From UBA11574 sp963752565 (GTDB lineage: Bacteria; Desulfobacterota; Desulfobacteria; Desulfobacterales; UBA11574): DNA of 64,000 bases. Under the pieces are notes generated by a model. It was not told the DNA's origin. It saw only the letters and a list, made by a program, of their open reading frames with translations, and did no database searches. The stretch's first letter is position 1. Each line of letters starts with the position of its first letter. Of this stretch, positions 7,871-16,279 are shown one piece after another. The DNA lies in contig CAVVZC010000021.1 of the NCBI GenBank assembly GCA_963752565.1, positions 1 through 64,000 on the forward strand, written 5' to 3'. Made by a program: the position numbers and the translations under genes.

Positions 7871-10800
7871 ATGAGCGATTATACCCCCATTTTGCCGACC
7901 CGGCATCACAACCTGATGCAGTGGGCCCAACCCGTAATCTTTCTTCGGAAAACGTTGAGGGTCTATCCGAATGAGATTAAACCACTGCTTTGGGTTACCG
8001 CCATTCAACTGGTGATGAGCAGCAGCGCCATCCAGATCAATAATTTTGCTCAAAGTGCCTTCCTCAAGCGTTTCGGAGTCCAATCCTTGCCCACCGTTTT
8101 TCTCGTAGAAGCCGTCATTACGTTCTTTTTTTCCGGACTTGTCGGCATTTTTATGGAACGCTTTCGCAATGTTCGTGTTTTTACGGTGGTTTTGCTTTAT
8201 TTCGGGGTATGTATCGGTGTGATTCGGTTGCTCCTACCTTTGAAGTTTGCCTGGATCTATCCGGTGCTCTACATTCTCAAAAGCCAGTCTGTTGCCATTT
8301 TGCCGATTCTCTACTGGGATATATTAAGTGACGTATTTACCACTCAGCAATCCAAACGGCTTTTCACACTGGTTACTGCCGGTGGTGTTCTGGGTACAAC
8401 GGCGGGAAGTTTGATGACAGGAAGACTCGCCCGCTGGCTCGGTCTTAACAATCTCCTTTTGATATTCGTTGTTGGAATGGCGATAGCTGCTGTTCTGAAC
8501 GAATTGACTGAAAAAATTATCACCGCTCCCATGGAAACCCGAGTCGATAGGCGCAAAGGCAAACTCGAGGGCAAATTTGCCGATAACTTTCGGGAATTTC
8601 TCACCAATGCCCGTCAATCGGTGTTGCTGAAATATATGATTCTCATCATCGCCATACCGAATATACTGCTTCCCATCATGGACTACCAGTTCAATGTTGT
8701 TGTGGACAATCATTTCACCACCGAAGCGGCGACGCTTCATTTTTTCGGACTGTATCGCGGTATCTCCAATGCCGTCATGTTTGTCGTTTTGATGGTTTCC
8801 GGAAGGATCATTACCCGCCTGGGCGTCACCACCAGTTTGCTGTTTCATCCAGCGAACTATTTTTTGGCATTCGGCACTCTGTTTCTGAGATTTGGTATCA
8901 TATCAGGAATTTATGCACGTTTTAGTACCGAGACTCTCAAAACAACTCTCAATAATCCGGCCCGAACGGTCCTTTACAACTTTTTTCCTGAGCAAAGCCG
9001 GGCGCTTATCCGAGTTTTCTTAAGGGGTGCGGTGGTCAGAATTTCAGATTTCACCGGTTCCGGTCTGCTGATTCTTATCAAAGGTATGACGGACCCACGC
9101 TGGTTGTCAATAGTAGGAGCCCCTTTAGCGCTCATCTGGCTGTTTACCAATTTCCGTCTTAAAAAAGCATATCCATCGATTTTACTTCAAACACTTGCTG
9201 ACAAACACATCGACTGGTCAAATCTCGAAGACGTCAACCTTAAAGCGCTGTTTAAAGATAAGCCTCTGCTGAACAATCTTAAACAGAGAATCGCCAAAGC
9301 AGAACCAAAAATCGCTGAATTTTATGCAGAAATCCTGGCAGCGGCAAAACCGCCGGGATGGTCGGATACCCTTGTCGATGCTTTGTCAGCCCAACCCTTA
9401 AATACACAAAAACGGATGTTCGATTTACTGGTTCCTGAATTAACGGAATCGGCTTTTAACAGGCTGGTCCTTTTGACCCGGTCGGCTTCGCCGGAACTTT
9501 TGTCATGTTTGCTGGAGACGCTGGCCCGAATAGCCCCCCAAAGGTGTCCGTCGGTCATGGAGAGTTTTTTGGATCATCCAGACCGCAGGGTTCAAATCGA
9601 AGCGCTGTCCGGATTCTACATCGGGAAAGATCCTCGAAATTTACCCATTTTCCGAAACCGTCTAAATAATTTACTCAAAGGGGATGAATCCGACTTGCGA
9701 ATGGGGGCCGAGATCCTCGGTAAAACAGGAGATAACGTTTTTTCCGACATCCTGCTTGAGCTTTCGACCGGTGAAGATCCGGAATTAAAAGCATGGGCCA
9801 TTTCCGGACTGTCAAAGATGAAGCATAAGGCTGTTTTTGAAATCGTTCAGGCGTCGTTTGAAGATACCTCACCCCAGGTTCGTAGAGCCGCTGTTGAAGC
9901 GGCCGGTGTTTTGGGAAATAACATCCCGATCAAAATGCTGGTAACACGCTTAACTGACCCAGACCCGAACATCCGGTCCCGGGCCGCACTGATGATTAAG
10001 CAGAGAGAAAAAGACGTGTTGCCTGATCTATTATCAGCCCTTCATCTCCCCTCCCGTGTTCTAAAAAACGAAATCCTTGCGCTTCTTGATGATATCGGTG
10101 TGCCTGCCGTAATTCTTTCCTCTTTTATCGTTAAGGAGCTTAAAGCCGCTTATGGTTGCCTGGCCCGGGTGAAGATCCTGGAATCAGGCCCATTGAGCCC
10201 TTCACTCGCCCTCTGCCGCGATCATCTGTTGGAAAAACACAATGAAATCATCGAAATTGTGCTAAGAGGGCTCGGATCTACGGTCTTTGGAGATCGAATG
10301 AAACTGATTATACGAGCGATTCAGTCCGGAGAAAAGCGGGATGTGGATAACGCCATCGAAGCTTTGGAAAGCAGCCTCCACACCGATATTCGCCGTCTCC
10401 TTGTTCCGTTGCTGGGTGAGGGGACGATGGAAGAAAAGCTCGCTGTTGCTCGGGAAAGATTAGGAGATGATCTGCCCATGACATCCTCGCTCGGAGAAAT
10501 CCTCAAGGAATTGATGGGCGACCCGGACCCCATGATCCAGGTCCTTGGCCTTTATGCGTTGGGAGAATCAGCCCGAGACGATGCTCTGCTTCCTGAAATT
10601 CAAAGGTACGCGAATTCAGAAAACCAGATGGTAAAGGAAGCCGCCGGGTGGGCACTGGATGCTTTGGAGGCGGGTGTTTATACAAAAAACCGTCCAACAG
10701 TCGGCTCACCCATGGTGGAAAAAATCCAATGGATTCGCCAAATACCGCTGTTTACAAACCTGCGCGTTCAGGAGCTTCTCACCCTTGTCTCCATGATGGC

Positions 10801-11158
10801 GGTTCAGCGATATTCGAGAAACGACATCGTTCTCCGGGAAGGCATGCCCTACGATTGCCTATATCTTATTTTCGAAGGTCAGGTGTCGCTGATAACGGGT
10901 CACGAAACAGACCGGCAGAAGCAACTGGAGTGTATCGGGAAAAACAAATTCTTCGGCGAATTAGCCCTTATCGACGGTAAAAATCATCCCTATACAGCTA
11001 AAGTCGAGTCTGATGTGATGATTTATATGTTAAAGGCCGATGATTTTTCACTGCTATTGAAAAACTCCCCGTCAGCATCACTGAACCTGTGCAAAGTGCT
11101 CACGCAAAAAATTCGAGACTATCAGGGCCGTCTAATTCACCCAAAATTGAAGGTATAA
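7871..11158 (+). CDS. Transporter-like membrane domain fused to HEAT repeats and a cyclic-nucleotide-binding domain
   Basis: This 1095-residue protein has three parts. Residues about 25-430 form a 10-12 TM transporter-like domain resembling the MFS / ATP-ADP translocase (Tlc) fold (for example LPILYWDILSDVF and VTAGGVLGTTAGSL). Residues about 480-930 consist of HEAT/armadillo-like helical repeats with recurrent units such as PQVRRAAVEAAGVLG and PNIRSRAALMIKQRE. Residues about 950-1085 form a CAP_ED cyclic-nucleotide-binding domain (IPLFTNLRVQELLTL ... GELALIDGKNHPYTAKVES), with the FFGELALIDG phosphate-binding cassette but HPYTA in place of the usual R-(S/T)A. No DNA-binding domain follows. 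Substrate unknown; regulation of the membrane domain by a nucleotide is inferred. No good ribosome-binding site precedes the ATG. Confidence 0.8.
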   Translation: MSDYTPILPTRHHNLMQWAQPVIFLRKTLRVYPNEIKPLLWVTAIQLVMSSSAIQINNFAQSAFLKRFGVQSLPTVFLVEAVITFFFSGLVGIFMERFRNVRVFTVVLLYFGVCIGVIRLLLPLKFAWIYPVLYILKSQSVAILPILYWDILSDVFTTQQSKRLFTLVTAGGVLGTTAGSLMTGRLARWLGLNNLLLIFVVGMAIAAVLNELTEKIITAPMETRVDRRKGKLEGKFADNFREFLTNARQSVLLKYMILIIAIPNILLPIMDYQFNVVVDNHFTTEAATLHFFGLYRGISNAVMFVVLMVSGRIITRLGVTTSLLFHPANYFLAFGTLFLRFGIISGIYARFSTETLKTTLNNPARTVLYNFFPEQSRALIRVFLRGAVVRISDFTGSGLLILIKGMTDPRWLSIVGAPLALIWLFTNFRLKKAYPSILLQTLADKHIDWSNLEDVNLKALFKDKPLLNNLKQRIAKAEPKIAEFYAEILAAAKPPGWSDTLVDALSAQPLNTQKRMFDLLVPELTESAFNRLVLLTRSASPELLSCLLETLARIAPQRCPSVMESFLDHPDRRVQIEALSGFYIGKDPRNLPIFRNRLNNLLKGDESDLRMGAEILGKTGDNVFSDILLELSTGEDPELKAWAISGLSKMKHKAVFEIVQASFEDTSPQVRRAAVEAAGVLGNNIPIKMLVTRLTDPDPNIRSRAALMIKQREKDVLPDLLSALHLPSRVLKNEILALLDDIGVPAVILSSFIVKELKAAYGCLARVKILESGPLSPSLALCRDHLLEKHNEIIEIVLRGLGSTVFGDRMKLIIRAIQSGEKRDVDNAIEALESSLHTDIRRLLVPLLGEGTMEEKLAVARERLGDDLPMTSSLGEILKELMGDPDPMIQVLGLYALGESARDDALLPEIQRYANSENQMVKEAAGWALDALEAGVYTKNRPTVGSPMVEKIQWIRQIPLFTNLRVQELLTLVSMMAVQRYSRNDIVLREGMPYDCLYLIFEGQVSLITGHETDRQKQLECIGKNKFFGELALIDGKNHPYTAKVESDVMIYMLKADDFSLLLKNSPSASLNLCKVLTQKIRDYQGRLIHPKLKV

Positions 11159-11556
11159 GGTGTTGATAGACAAATCATCTTTCGAAATGAGCGGCTCAAT
11201 ATCCGGGGTATGCCGGATTCTACAGACTGCCAGCGTCAAAAATTACCCTCGAACGAATCCCGCCGAAACGGTATTGTCGTGACATTCGAAATTGAAGGTT
11301 ACCATGATAAGCGCCAACTGAAAAGCTTTTTGTAGAGGGGTTACTGAACCCTTGTAATTTAAAATATTTTAATTTAAACTTTGTTTATAGGCTGTCCAAA
11401 GCATAAATATATGCTCGGCTTTTGACAGTGATATTGATATGGCCTTTTAGAAAGCACTTTAACCTGAATCCCTGCCAGGCTGTTATATTCCTGTAATAAT
11501 TTTATATGTTACAGCAATAAATACATATATCAAAAAAAGTGGAGCTATAAAGAACA
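11159..11556. other. Spacer without recognisable gene
   Basis: About 400 bp between the transporter fusion and the SbcC fragment. It is AT-rich from 11340 on. No ORF with a ribosome-binding site, tRNA or strong terminator hairpin was seen. Confidence 0.6.
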
Positions 11557-12009
11557 ATGAAAATATTAAACGTACGGTTTAAAAACATAAATACCTTAAA
11601 GGGAGAATGGGAAATTCATTTTAACCGGTCCCCACTTAAGGAATCAGGACTGTTTGCCATTACCGGTCCCAACGGATCCGGAAAGACCACCATTTTTGAT
11701 GCGATATCACTCGGACTTTACGGCGAGACCGCGCGCCTTAAAAATTTACCGGAGCAAATTATGAGCAAACAGGCCTCTGACTGTTATTCAACGGTGACAT
11801 TCTCGATAAACGACAATGTTTATTGTTCCACATGGTTTCTGCGCTGCCCCAAAGGAAAAACGCATTCGTCGGCAATGAAACTGATTGAAATTACACGAAA
11901 TAAACAGGTTCTTGAGGATAAGATCAGCACGGTTCGAAACCGTATCGCAGAACTGACCGGTCTCGACTTTAAGCGTTTCTCCCGATCCATTGCTGACTTA
12001 AATCAATAA
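11557..12009 (+). pseudogene. sbcC: N-terminal fragment of SbcC-like exonuclease ATPase
   Basis: The 150 residues match only the start of SbcC, the SMC-like ATPase subunit of the SbcCD nuclease that cuts DNA hairpins. MKILNVRFKNINTLKGEW and the Walker A motif GPNGSGKTTIFDAISLGLYG are clear, as is the conserved LTGLDFKRFSRSI. The normal protein exceeds 1000 residues. Here the frame changes to ADLNQ and stops where the family continues with a glutamine/gly-rich Q-loop segment. The coiled coil, zinc hook, C-terminal Walker B and the partner sbcD are all absent. This is a truncated gene left behind by a deletion whose right junction lies just upstream of corA. Confidence 0.8.
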
Positions 12010-12021
12010 GGAGGTAAAATT

Positions 12022-13086
12022 ATGGCGAGATTTTTCAAGAAACGAGAAGAGATCAAAGGCCTGTCTCCGGGTTCTTTGGTTTTCATCGGAAACGAAAAGG
12101 TAGAAAATATTCGACTTCGTGTCATTGATTACGATGGGGCTCAATTAAAGGAAGACGAATTAAAAAATATTGCCGAAGGAGCGGAATTCAAACAAACAAA
12201 CACGGTTACCTGGATAAATGTAGACGGGCTCCATGATCTTGCATTGATGAAAGATATTGGGAGTACGTTCGATCTGCACCCGCTGTTACTGGAAGATATT
12301 CTGAATACCGGACAGCGCCCCAAACTTGAGGAATTTGATAATTGTCTCTTCCTTGTCGTAAAAATGCTTCGTTACGACAAGGAAAAACAAATGATTATTT
12401 CCGAACAATTAAGTATGGTGCTCGGCGATACATTTCTGCTGACCTTTCAGGAGCAACCGGGAGATGTATTTGAACCTGTCAGGGAACGGATAAGAAAACA
12501 AAAAGGAAGAATAAGGGCTTCAGGTATAGATTATCTGGCATACGCTTTACTGGATACCGTGGTCGACAATTATGTTTTCATCGTTGAAAGATTGGGTGAG
12601 CAAATTGAAGATATTGAAGAAGAAGTTCTGGAAAAAGCCGAGCCTGCGGTGATGGAAAAGATTAATGCATTTAAACGTGAAATGAATTATTTAAGAAAGT
12701 CCGTTAGACCGGCCAGGGAAGCCATAATACAACTGTCAAAATTGGATTCCGAACTTATTCATGATCAGACGATTCCCTTTTTGAAAGACCTGCAGGATCT
12801 GATTACCCAGGCTGCGGAGGCCATCGATACTTACCGGGATATGCTTTCGGACCAATTGAACTTGTACAATTCAGTCATCAGCAATCGAATGAACGACATA
12901 ATGAAGGTATTGACGATTTTTGCCGCCATATTCATTCCGCTCACATTTGTTGCAGGCATTTATGGCACGAATTTTGAGTATTTACCCGAACTCAAATTTA
13001 AATACAGCTACTTCATTTTTTGGGGCGTAATGCTGGCCATCGCAGGTGTAATGTTAATATTTTTCAGAAAAAAGAAATGGTTATGA
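12022..13086 (+). CDS. corA: CorA-type magnesium/cobalt transporter with GTN variant signature
   Basis: A 354-residue CorA-family pentameric channel for Mg2+ (and Co2+/Ni2+). The cytoplasmic alpha/beta domain and long stalk helix precede two C-terminal TM helices (residues about 293-313 and 327-345). The signature between them reads YGTNFEYLPEL. Residues 315-317 are GTN, whereas the family selectivity-filter motif is GMN. A single ATG-to-ACG change would explain this. The C-terminus is basic (FFRKKKWL), as usual. The start has a strong ribosome-binding site (AAGGAGG, 7 bp). Its close spacing (12 bp) to the SbcC fragment suggests it may be transcribed through that remnant. Confidence 0.9.
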   Translation: MARFFKKREEIKGLSPGSLVFIGNEKVENIRLRVIDYDGAQLKEDELKNIAEGAEFKQTNTVTWINVDGLHDLALMKDIGSTFDLHPLLLEDILNTGQRPKLEEFDNCLFLVVKMLRYDKEKQMIISEQLSMVLGDTFLLTFQEQPGDVFEPVRERIRKQKGRIRASGIDYLAYALLDTVVDNYVFIVERLGEQIEDIEEEVLEKAEPAVMEKINAFKREMNYLRKSVRPAREAIIQLSKLDSELIHDQTIPFLKDLQDLITQAAEAIDTYRDMLSDQLNLYNSVISNRMNDIMKVLTIFAAIFIPLTFVAGIYGTNFEYLPELKFKYSYFIFWGVMLAIAGVMLIFFRKKKWL

Positions 13087-13238
13087 CTGATTGGATAAGA
13101 CAGCTTGCTCAAAAAATGCCGAGATGTCTTAACTGTGGCTGTTGGTGTGACGTTAAATGACAGCAAAAAACGATTCATTTCAACAAGAAATAGTCGGTAT
13201 TTTCTGTACAAGCCATTTCCTTGCAAGATTTCAACGTT

Positions 13239-13736
13239 ATGAATTTTAATTGGCTGCTTGTAAACCTTTTGCCATCCATTGGATTTATTCTGGCGCTGGC
13301 TTTATTATCCCACATCTTAAGGGAGCGAAGATCGCCAACCAGCACACTTGCCTGGCTGATGGCCATCATTTTTATCCCCTACCTGGGAGTGCCGCTTTAT
13401 CTTATTTTTGGCGGACGAAAGATGATCAGCAAGGCCGAGACAAAACCGAAACTTTCACAAGACAAGTCAAAACCTTGCTGTGATTCTTATATTGGCAAGG
13501 CGTATTTGTTTGAGCCCGGCGATGGTATTTTCCCACCATCAGCGCACAACCACATCACGTTACTGCCAGAAGGCGAACAGGCCTTTCAAACGATATTAGA
13601 CCTAATTGAGAATGCCCGCCACTTTGTTTATATTGCGACGTTCATATTGGGAAAAGATGAAAATCGTTGTGACAGTGGCCGAAAATTTTACCGTCAAGAC
13701 CATCCGCCGGTAGGATTTTCCAATTGGAGACGTTGA
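13239..13736 (+). pseudogene. Truncated cardiolipin synthase (PLDc_N plus start of first PLD domain)
   Basis: The N-terminus has two TM segments (LLVNLLPSIGFILALALLSH and STLAWLMAIIFIPYLGVPLY) and the phrase YLIFGGRKM, diagnostic of the PLDc_N domain of bacterial cardiolipin synthases. It then reaches LLPEGEQAFQTILDLIENAR and VYIATFILGKDE, the beginning of the first phospholipase-D domain. After that the sequence becomes unrelated (NRCDSGRKFYRQ) and stops. Both HKD catalytic motifs are missing. Full-length enzymes have about 480 residues, so only about a third remains. ATG 13239 fits the family better than the TTG at 13221. A short frame ATG 13657-TAG overlaps the junction and may be the scrap of a neighbouring gene. 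Confidence 0.75.
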
Positions 13737-13821
13737 TGACGCCGCACCATTCTGATACTTCAATGCTTAATCACTTTCTTCGAGCTCATAGAGAACATCC
13801 TGTGAAACACGATACACCGGA

Positions 13822-14691
13822 TCAGGCTTTTGATAGGGCTTTTGTTAGCTCCATTAACCCATCGCTGCGTTCTATGAAAATTTGACTGTGCGGGAAGGGT
13901 ATCTCTATACCGGCATCATCTAAAGCACGTTTGCATCTTTCAGTATATTCCCATTGGAGAGAGTACTGCATCAGTGGGTCCTGCGTCCAAAAACGAAGCT
14001 GAAGGTTGACGCTGCTGTCCCCAAGCCCCGTGACAATCACGGCGGGTACAGGTGTTTCGAGAATTCGTTTATCATCTTTTATCGTAGCCAAGATTACTTC
14101 CCGAGCTGTCTGAATATTTTCCTTATAGGCGACTCCAATCTGCACTTTTGCTCGGATGCGCGGGGTCAGCGTGAAATTTCGAATTCGTTCCTGGGCGAGG
14201 CCCTTGTTCGGCACGACGATTGTCTCATTGTCAAACGTTGTCAACACGGTTGTACGTAGTTTAATTGCGGTCACCGACGCATGCAGATCACCGAATGCGA
14301 TCCAATCGCCTTTCTTAAACGGGCGGTCAATGAGCAGGGTGATCCCTGATATCACATTCGCAACCGTATCTTGGGCGGCAAATGATATGGCCAATCCAGC
14401 GACACCGAGTCCTGCGATCAGTGATGTAATTTTGATGCCGAGTTGACTGGCGATGGTCAGCATCGCAATGATGACTACAACATATCCGGCGAAACGAACG
14501 ACAATATCGCTGGCCTCTTCAGGCACGTTTGAACTGCGCATAGCGGTTGACAATATCCGTTTCGTCAGTTTGAGGATAACCCAGAAAATACATGCCAGAA
14601 TTACAGCAGCTATGAGGTTGGGTAAATAAGTAACTAACTTTGTTATCATCGCGCTTACATCGAGCTTTTGTGCAAGTTGATTAAACATCAT
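13822..14691 (-). CDS. mscS: Small-conductance mechanosensitive channel, MscS family
   Basis: A 289-residue inner-membrane channel that opens on hypo-osmotic shock. Three TM helices precede the family core. The pore-lining TM3 is recognisable as LGVAGLAISFAAQDTVANV, followed by the beta-domain motif FKKGDWIAF and TTVLTTFDNETIVVPNKG. The C-terminal alpha/beta domain ends with the typical IPFPHSQIFIE. Length and order match E. coli MscS (286 aa). The start is a tandem ATGATG preceded by AGGAGTGTT; spacing slightly favours the second Met (14688). Downstream it converges on the truncated cardiolipin-synthase gene, and upstream it faces an IS remnant. Confidence 0.9.
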   Translation of the reverse strand: MMFNQLAQKLDVSAMITKLVTYLPNLIAAVILACIFWVILKLTKRILSTAMRSSNVPEEASDIVVRFAGYVVVIIAMLTIASQLGIKITSLIAGLGVAGLAISFAAQDTVANVISGITLLIDRPFKKGDWIAFGDLHASVTAIKLRTTVLTTFDNETIVVPNKGLAQERIRNFTLTPRIRAKVQIGVAYKENIQTAREVILATIKDDKRILETPVPAVIVTGLGDSSVNLQLRFWTQDPLMQYSLQWEYTERCKRALDDAGIEIPFPHSQIFIERSDGLMELTKALSKA

Positions 14692-14745
14692 AACACTCCT
14701 TTCTATTCAGAAATCAGTTGATCATACAAAAGTATTACGCCACGG

Positions 14746-14866
14746 TGACCTGCCCCCACTTTTTGTACCACCTTTTAAGTTAGAAATTGTGCAATTTTTT
14801 CCCTTGAAGACGATAACCAAAAAGGATCAAAGTGTAAAGACATTATAGCTTCCGGTGCCGGTGAAA
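14746..14866 (-). mobile_element. Solo right end of an IS3-family element
   Basis: These roughly 120 bp are homologous, in inverted orientation, to the end of the IS3-type remnant at 18020-18136. The first 26 bp from TGACCTGCCCCC are identical, and most of the remainder matches. The reverse strand encodes the last residues of the transposase (IMSLHFDPFWLSSSREKIAQFLT then stop), against IMPLHFNPFWLSS in the other copy. It therefore records a second, almost completely deleted insertion. The end sequence and transposase style suggest the IS407 subgroup, which is inferred. Confidence 0.75.
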
Positions 14867-14873
14867 TCGACTC

Positions 14874-15902
14874 TTAATTCTTGAACTCGTAACCCAGCAG
14901 AAAAATGAACTTCGTGTCCTCTTCTGTTTCCGCAGCCACCGATGGCTGATTATCCCAGTCAAAGTTGTATTGCAGCGTTGCGGTCAAGCCTTTGTAAAGA
15001 GGAAATCGTAATCCCGTCCGCGATTTGAAAAACCAGTCATTCGCATCTTCAAGACTAATGAATCCGGTGTTTACATGAAAAAGCTGCACAAACTTATCGA
15101 AAAAATACTGATCATAATTGACGCTCCACTGACCGGCAGAGTAGTCATTATCCTTGGCGAAATCGAAGTTCTCATCAACCATGGCTACACCCGCTGATAT
15201 GGAAAGATTCAGCAGGGGTGTTTCAAAAAACTGATATCCTGCCCCAGCACCAAGAGTGCTTCTAAGATTAAGATCCTTGAACTCATCATGTTCAGAGAGC
15301 GTGTCTGCATATAAATACCATTTTTCGCTTAAAAAATGGCTGTAATTCCCATATACAAGCCAGTTCTGCGACGTTGTAATATCATCTGCCTTTTCTTTAG
15401 AAAGTTCACCCCCAATTGTATAACGGTTCTTTTTCGTACGCGCCACAAACTCACCGTCAAAATAGTAGTTGTCCGATTTCGTATTGCCTCTTTCACTGGT
15501 AACACTTGCATTTGCGCGGGTGGTTATTTTCACGGTCTTGACAGGCTCGGGATTGATCGCTTTCACATCCGCCAGACTGAAGGTAGCAGGCGCTTCGAGC
15601 TTACCCGTATCCAATTTCATTTTTCCATCTTCAACAGCTTCTGTGTTTCCCTCAAGAGCAGTTTTATCCTTGAGCACAACTTTCACTGAGGCATCGGTCC
15701 TAACAGCAGCCACTTCCTGCCAGGTGATGGTGATTTCCCCGGCATAGGTGGTTTTCAGGATCAGCTTATCTGCTTCCATCCTGACAACCTGGCCGGTGAG
15801 TTTATCCCCGTTTTTCAAACGGACCTCATCAGCCAGACTATTTCCAGATATAAAAAAAGCAACGCTGATCATGATGAGCAAGAGGGTTAGGCTTTTTTTC
15901 AT
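14874..15902 (-). CDS. DUF481 family outer-membrane beta-barrel protein
   Basis: A 342-residue secreted protein with an N-terminal signal peptide (MKKSLTLLLIMISVAFFISG ... SLA). Residues about 25-75 form a small SM-like beta domain (EVRLKNGDKLTGQVVRMEAD ... ITWQEVAAV), seen at the start of many DUF481 proteins. The remainder is a DUF481 beta-barrel with alternating strands and a terminal aromatic, LLGYEFKN, typical of outer-membrane insertion. The family includes E. coli YdiY; function unknown. The start is set by AAAAGGAGG 7 bp ahead of Met 15902; the upstream frame to 15989 lacks such a site. Its stop is only 7 bp from an IS end, yet the barrel appears complete. Confidence 0.85.
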   Translation of the reverse strand: MKKSLTLLLIMISVAFFISGNSLADEVRLKNGDKLTGQVVRMEADKLILKTTYAGEITITWQEVAAVRTDASVKVVLKDKTALEGNTEAVEDGKMKLDTGKLEAPATFSLADVKAINPEPVKTVKITTRANASVTSERGNTKSDNYYFDGEFVARTKKNRYTIGGELSKEKADDITTSQNWLVYGNYSHFLSEKWYLYADTLSEHDEFKDLNLRSTLGAGAGYQFFETPLLNLSISAGVAMVDENFDFAKDNDYSAGQWSVNYDQYFFDKFVQLFHVNTGFISLEDANDWFFKSRTGLRFPLYKGLTATLQYNFDWDNQPSVAAETEEDTKFIFLLGYEFKN

Positions 15903-16065
15903 ATCAGACCTCCTTTTAATGGACTCGTTCATTTGATAAACTTTTGTATTGAATCTTTTATAAGGGTTCTTTTCTGAAATCCGATTCAATTATTGGATTG
16001 CTGGGATTATAGGAGGAACGAAAGGTTTCGTGCTTAAACGTTCAGTTACCGTAAGGTGAAGATTT

Positions 16066-16194
16066 ATGACCGAGATCCTAAAAAGTACAAATCACTGGTA
16101 CCAATATTTGGGCCACAAACAATTTAGAAGGCATTGTGATATCTGTAAAGATTTTAGGCTTAAAGTTCCTGCCATACATAGTAGTTATCAGTAA
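16066..16194 (+). CDS. Possible 42-residue ORF abutting the integron cassette
   Basis: An ATG with an upstream AAGGTGAAG encodes 42 residues (MTEILKSTNHWYQYLGHKQF ... HCDICKDFRLK), including one CxxC. The TAA stop coincides with the right boundary of the putative gene cassette, so a longer ORF could have been cut by that insertion. No family recognised. Could be chance. Confidence 0.2.
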   Translation: MTEILKSTNHWYQYLGHKQFRRHCDICKDFRLKVPAIHSSYQ

Positions 16195-16279
16195 CGCTAA
16201 GCATCACCAGCGGCGCCTAAAAGCTAAACTGTAGGGCCACCATGCTTCCAGCCGTCTGGTGAATGTGTCTGTTAGATGC
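16191..16279 (-). other. attC recombination site of an integron gene cassette
   Basis: Read on the reverse strand, this begins 1 bp after the stop codon of the DUF5661-like gene with GCATCTAAC (R'' box, fits RYYYAAC). Then come an unpaired spacer, ATTCACCAGACGGC, a variable middle, GCCGCTGGTGAT, a second spacer and GCGTTA. The two inner arms pair except for two single extra bases (T and A), exactly the extrahelical bases expected of attC hairpins. R'' is also the perfect complement of GTTAGATGC at the cassette's other end (16738-16746). Length (about 89 nt) is in the normal attC range. Confidence 0.7.
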
